A stretch of DNA of 64,000 bases from an uncultured Planctomycetota bacterium. GTDB taxonomy: Bacteria; Planctomycetota; Phycisphaerae; UBA1845; Fen-1342. The notes beneath the pieces are model-generated. The model was given only the letters and a program-made list of their open reading frames with translations. It did not search any database and was not told the DNA's origin. The position numbers and the translations under genes are program-made. Shown here in pieces: positions 61,786 through 64,000 of this stretch; position 1 is the stretch's first letter, and every line of letters starts with the position of its first letter. The stretch is taken from NCBI GenBank assembly GCA_900696525.1, contig CAADGL010000009.1, positions 62,001 through 126,000 of the forward strand, read 5' to 3'.

Positions 61786-62559
61786 ATGCCATACGAGCTG
61801 CTCAATGCCTATCTGAACCTGCCGCTGCTGCTGCTGGTCGTCTCGCGCCTCGCCGGCATGATCATGTTCCAGCCGCTGCTGGGCTCGCTGTCGATCCCGC
61901 CGCAGGTCCGCATGCTGCTGGTGCTGGGCCTGGCGGCGATGGTGATGCCGCTGGTCGCCCTGCCCGAGCAGGCGCCGGCCGCGCCGCTGGAGCTGACGTT
62001 GGCGCTTGGCGTCGAGCTGATGCTGGGAGCGCTGCTCGGGCTGGCCGTGCGGGCCTGCTTCCTGGCGCTCGAGCTCGCCGGCCAGATCATCGCCCAGGAA
62101 TCCGGCCTGGCCTTCGCCGAGATCGTCGATCCGACGAGCGGCGGGCAGCAGGACGTGCTCAGCATGGTCTACGTGCAGCTCGGGGCGGTGGTCTTCATGA
62201 TCGTCGGCGGGCACAGGGCCGTGCTGGCGGCGTGTCTCGACAGCTTTGCCACCATCCCTTTGCTGAGCGGCCCGGACCTGGTCGAGCGCGGCGCCTGGCT
62301 GGTTCTCGATGCCCTGCGCGCCGGCGGGGAGGTGGCGCTGCGCGTAGCGGCCCCGGTGCTGCTCACGCTGTTTCTCGTGAACGTGGTGCTGGGCTTCATC
62401 GGGCGCGTCCTGCCGCAGCTCAACGTCACGGTGCTGGGATTCTCGCTCAAAGGCCTGGTCGTGTTCGTGGTGGCGGCGGTGGCGCTGCCGGCCAGCATGG
62501 AGGCGTTCGTCGGCGGGCTGGAGCTGGTGATGGACCTGGCGCGGTCGCTGCTGAACTGA
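61786..62559 (+). CDS. fliR: Flagellar export gate protein FliR
   Basis: 257 residues, about six hydrophobic segments. Starts MPYELLNAYLNLPLLLLVVS with a GAGG site. Recognised by RLAGMIMFQPLLGSLSIPPQ, GQIIAQESGLAFAEIVDPTS, and the C-terminal APVLLTLFLVNVVLGFIGRV, LPQLNVTVLGFSLKGLVVFV. Completes the FliPQR channel; 48 bases before flhB. Confidence 0.95.
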   Translation: MPYELLNAYLNLPLLLLVVSRLAGMIMFQPLLGSLSIPPQVRMLLVLGLAAMVMPLVALPEQAPAAPLELTLALGVELMLGALLGLAVRACFLALELAGQIIAQESGLAFAEIVDPTSGGQQDVLSMVYVQLGAVVFMIVGGHRAVLAACLDSFATIPLLSGPDLVERGAWLVLDALRAGGEVALRVAAPVLLTLFLVNVVLGFIGRVLPQLNVTVLGFSLKGLVVFVVAAVALPASMEAFVGGLELVMDLARSLLN

Positions 62560-62607
62560 CGGCGCGGCGGAGGCTCGGAATGTGCGGCATGAGAACCGGG
62601 AACGCGA

Positions 62608-63663
62608 ATGCCTGACGACGCCGGCGAGAGAACCGAGCAGCCGACCCCGCGCCGCCGGCAGGAGGCCCGCGAGAAAGGCAACATTCCGCGCAGCATCGAC
62701 CTGACGGGGGCAGCGGCGCTGCTGGGCGGGCTGCTGCTGCTGGCGGCGCTGGGACGCAGCATGTTCGAACGCCTGCTGACGCTGACCCGCGGCATCGAGC
62801 GCGCCTCCGACGTGCGGCTCGACGGGCTGGCGAGCTGGCTGGGCGAGACCGGGCGCATGGCGGCGGCGCTCGTGCTGCCGTTCCTGCTGCTGATCCTCGT
62901 GCTGTCGCTGGTGGTCGGCCTGGCGCAGACGGGCGGCGCGTTCGTCTGGAAACGCCTGACGCCGAAGCTCGACGCGCTGAACCCGGCCAACGGCGTGAAG
63001 CGGCTGTTCTCGATGGACGCGGTTCAGCGGCTGGGGCTGGGGCTGGTGAAGATCGCGCTGGTGGGTGTGATCGCCTGGCACACGCTCTGGGAGCACCTGC
63101 CGCACCTGCTCGCCGCGACCGGCGTCAGCGCGATGGGCGTGCTGTACGTCGGGGCCGGCGCCACCTGGACGCTGGCGCTGCGGCTGGGCGTGGTGCTGCT
63201 GATCGTCGGCGTGATCGACCTGCTGATCCAGCGCTGGAAGGTCGAGCGCAGCCTGCGCATGACCCGTCAGGAGGTGCGCGACGAGATGAAGAACATGGAC
63301 GGCGACCCGCTGCTCAAGCAGCGCCGGCGACAGCTCCAGGCCCGGCTGGCCATGCAGCGGCTCCAGGTGGACGTGCCCAAGGCCAGCGTGATCGTGACGA
63401 ACCCGACGGAGTACGCCGTGGCCCTGCGATATGACGAAGAGACGATGAGCGCGCCGCGCGTGGTGGCGAAGGGCCGCGACTGGCTGGCCTTGCGCATCCG
63501 CCAGATCGCCGAGCAGCACGATGTGCCGATCGTCGAGCGCCCGCCGCTGGCGCGGGCGCTCTACGCGAATCTCGACGTCGGCCAGGAGGTCTCACCGCAG
63601 TTCTACCGGGCCGTGGCGGAAGTGCTGGCGTACGTGCAGCGGCTCAGGCGGGCCGCCGTCTAG
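62608..63663 (+). CDS. flhB: Flagellar export switch protein FlhB, with NPTE instead of NPTH
   Basis: 351 residues. Starts MPDDAGERTEQPTPRRRQEA followed by REKGNIPRSIDL, typical. Four membrane segments, then a cytoplasmic domain with ERSLRMTRQEVRDEMKNMDG. The autocleavage motif is N265-P266-T267-E268 in VIVTNPTEYAVALRY: NPT is kept, but the almost universal His is replaced by Glu. The rest (LARALYANLDVGQEVSPQFY) is normal. Overall intact; the effect on export switching is unknown. 15 bases before flhA. Confidence 0.96.
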   Translation: MPDDAGERTEQPTPRRRQEAREKGNIPRSIDLTGAAALLGGLLLLAALGRSMFERLLTLTRGIERASDVRLDGLASWLGETGRMAAALVLPFLLLILVLSLVVGLAQTGGAFVWKRLTPKLDALNPANGVKRLFSMDAVQRLGLGLVKIALVGVIAWHTLWEHLPHLLAATGVSAMGVLYVGAGATWTLALRLGVVLLIVGVIDLLIQRWKVERSLRMTRQEVRDEMKNMDGDPLLKQRRRQLQARLAMQRLQVDVPKASVIVTNPTEYAVALRYDEETMSAPRVVAKGRDWLALRIRQIAEQHDVPIVERPPLARALYANLDVGQEVSPQFYRAVAEVLAYVQRLRRAAV

Positions 63664-63678
63664 GGGCGATCAACAGCA

Positions 63679-64000
63679 ATGCTCGACGAGAACCCCATCC
63701 TGAAGTTCATCGCGCGCCACCGCGGACTGCTGTTCCCGGCGGCGGCGGCGGGGCTGATCTTCGTCATCCTGATCCGCCTGCCGACGCCGCTGCTCGACCT
63801 GCTGCTGGTGGCGAACATCCTGCTGACCGTGGTCGTGCTGATCACGGTCATGTACATCCGCACGCCGCTGGAGTTCTCCAGCTTTCCGTCGCTGCTGCTC
63901 GCGATGACGCTGCTGCGGCTGGTGCTGAACATCGCGACCACGCGGCTGATCCTGACCAACGCCAAGGACGGGACGGGCGCGGCGGGGCACGTCGTCGAGG
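63679..64000 (+). CDS. flhA: Flagellar export gate protein FlhA, N-terminal part
   Basis: First 107 codons, running off the window end. ATG at 63679. MLDENPILKFIARHRGLLFP, then LLDLLLVANILLTVVVLITV, MYIRTPLEFSSFPSLLLAMT and RLVLNIATTRLILTNAKDGT, the FHIPEP (FlhA) family N-terminus. Last gene seen of the fliL-to-flhA operon. Confidence 0.96.
   Translation, partial: MLDENPILKFIARHRGLLFPAAAAGLIFVILIRLPTPLLDLLLVANILLTVVVLITVMYIRTPLEFSSFPSLLLAMTLLRLVLNIATTRLILTNAKDGTGAAGHVVE

Overview
The window looks like chromosomal DNA from a G+C-rich planctomycete, probably a Phycisphaerae-like lineage. This is inference from style: secreted proteins with a dockerin-like Ca-binding tail, 'DGH' prepilins, the repeat families whose translations read FQPAQ / TGVSPV / GAGAWGSD, a eukaryote-like IleRS and an archaeal-type PheS. 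No rRNA, convincing tRNA, CRISPR array or prophage was seen. Nearly every gap is short; the only gene-free stretch over 300 bases is 7223-7807, which holds an IS630 remnant and a tandem repeat.

Layout. 1-7.2 kb: 3' part of alaS (+), a large secreted dockerin-tailed protein and the lytic transglycosylase MltA (both -). 7.8-12.5 kb: a phosphodiesterase-like enzyme (+), then PQQ-propeller protein and pheS (-). 12.7-18 kb: two paralogous small lipoproteins and a glycosyltransferase/methyltransferase cluster (+). 18-21 kb: LOG-family hydrolase and AbgT-type transporter (+). 21.1-25.6 kb: ileS (-), which carries in frame a complete REP-associated tyrosine transposase (RAYT) plus REP-like repeats. 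25.9-28.3 kb: PilB/GspE ATPase (+) and a LuxR-type regulator (-). 28.6-37.1 kb: nuoHJKLMN (-), the membrane arm of complex I without nuoI. 37.1-42.5 kb: lipoprotein, ftsY, nusB, ribH and a domain-permuted DsbD-like protein (-). 42.8-49.4 kb: purS-purL fusion (+), then SirB1-like protein, stand-alone tRNA-binding domain, gluzincin lipoprotein and purM (-). 49.5-51.1 kb: a GT-C glycosyltransferase (-). 51.3-56.3 kb: an unusual (+) cluster with two copies of the module [secreted Cys-rich protein + signal-peptide protein], a prepilin-like protein and a MauE/DoxX redox membrane protein; two of its promoters are followed at once by 9-nt tandem repeats. 56.3-58.2 kb: ABC-F ATPase. 58.3-64 kb: flagellar export operon fliL-fliN-fliO-fliP-fliQ-fliR-flhB-flhA (cut at the window end), preceded by a sigma28-like promoter.

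The strongest observation is the pattern of in-frame repeat insertions inside essential genes. alaS, ileS (several sites), purL and probably nuoL carry palindromic or tandem repeats that keep the reading frame. In ileS the insertion includes an apparently intact HUH transposase placed in a loop of the CP1 editing domain, flanked by REPs of the type RAYTs act on. The alaS and ileS repeats share one architecture (GTGG foot, 7-bp stem, 5-nt loop). This suggests a RAYT/REP system that inserts into, or is tolerated within, coding sequence as peptide-coding loops. The second most interesting region is the duplicated Cys-rich secretion/redox cluster at 51-56 kb.
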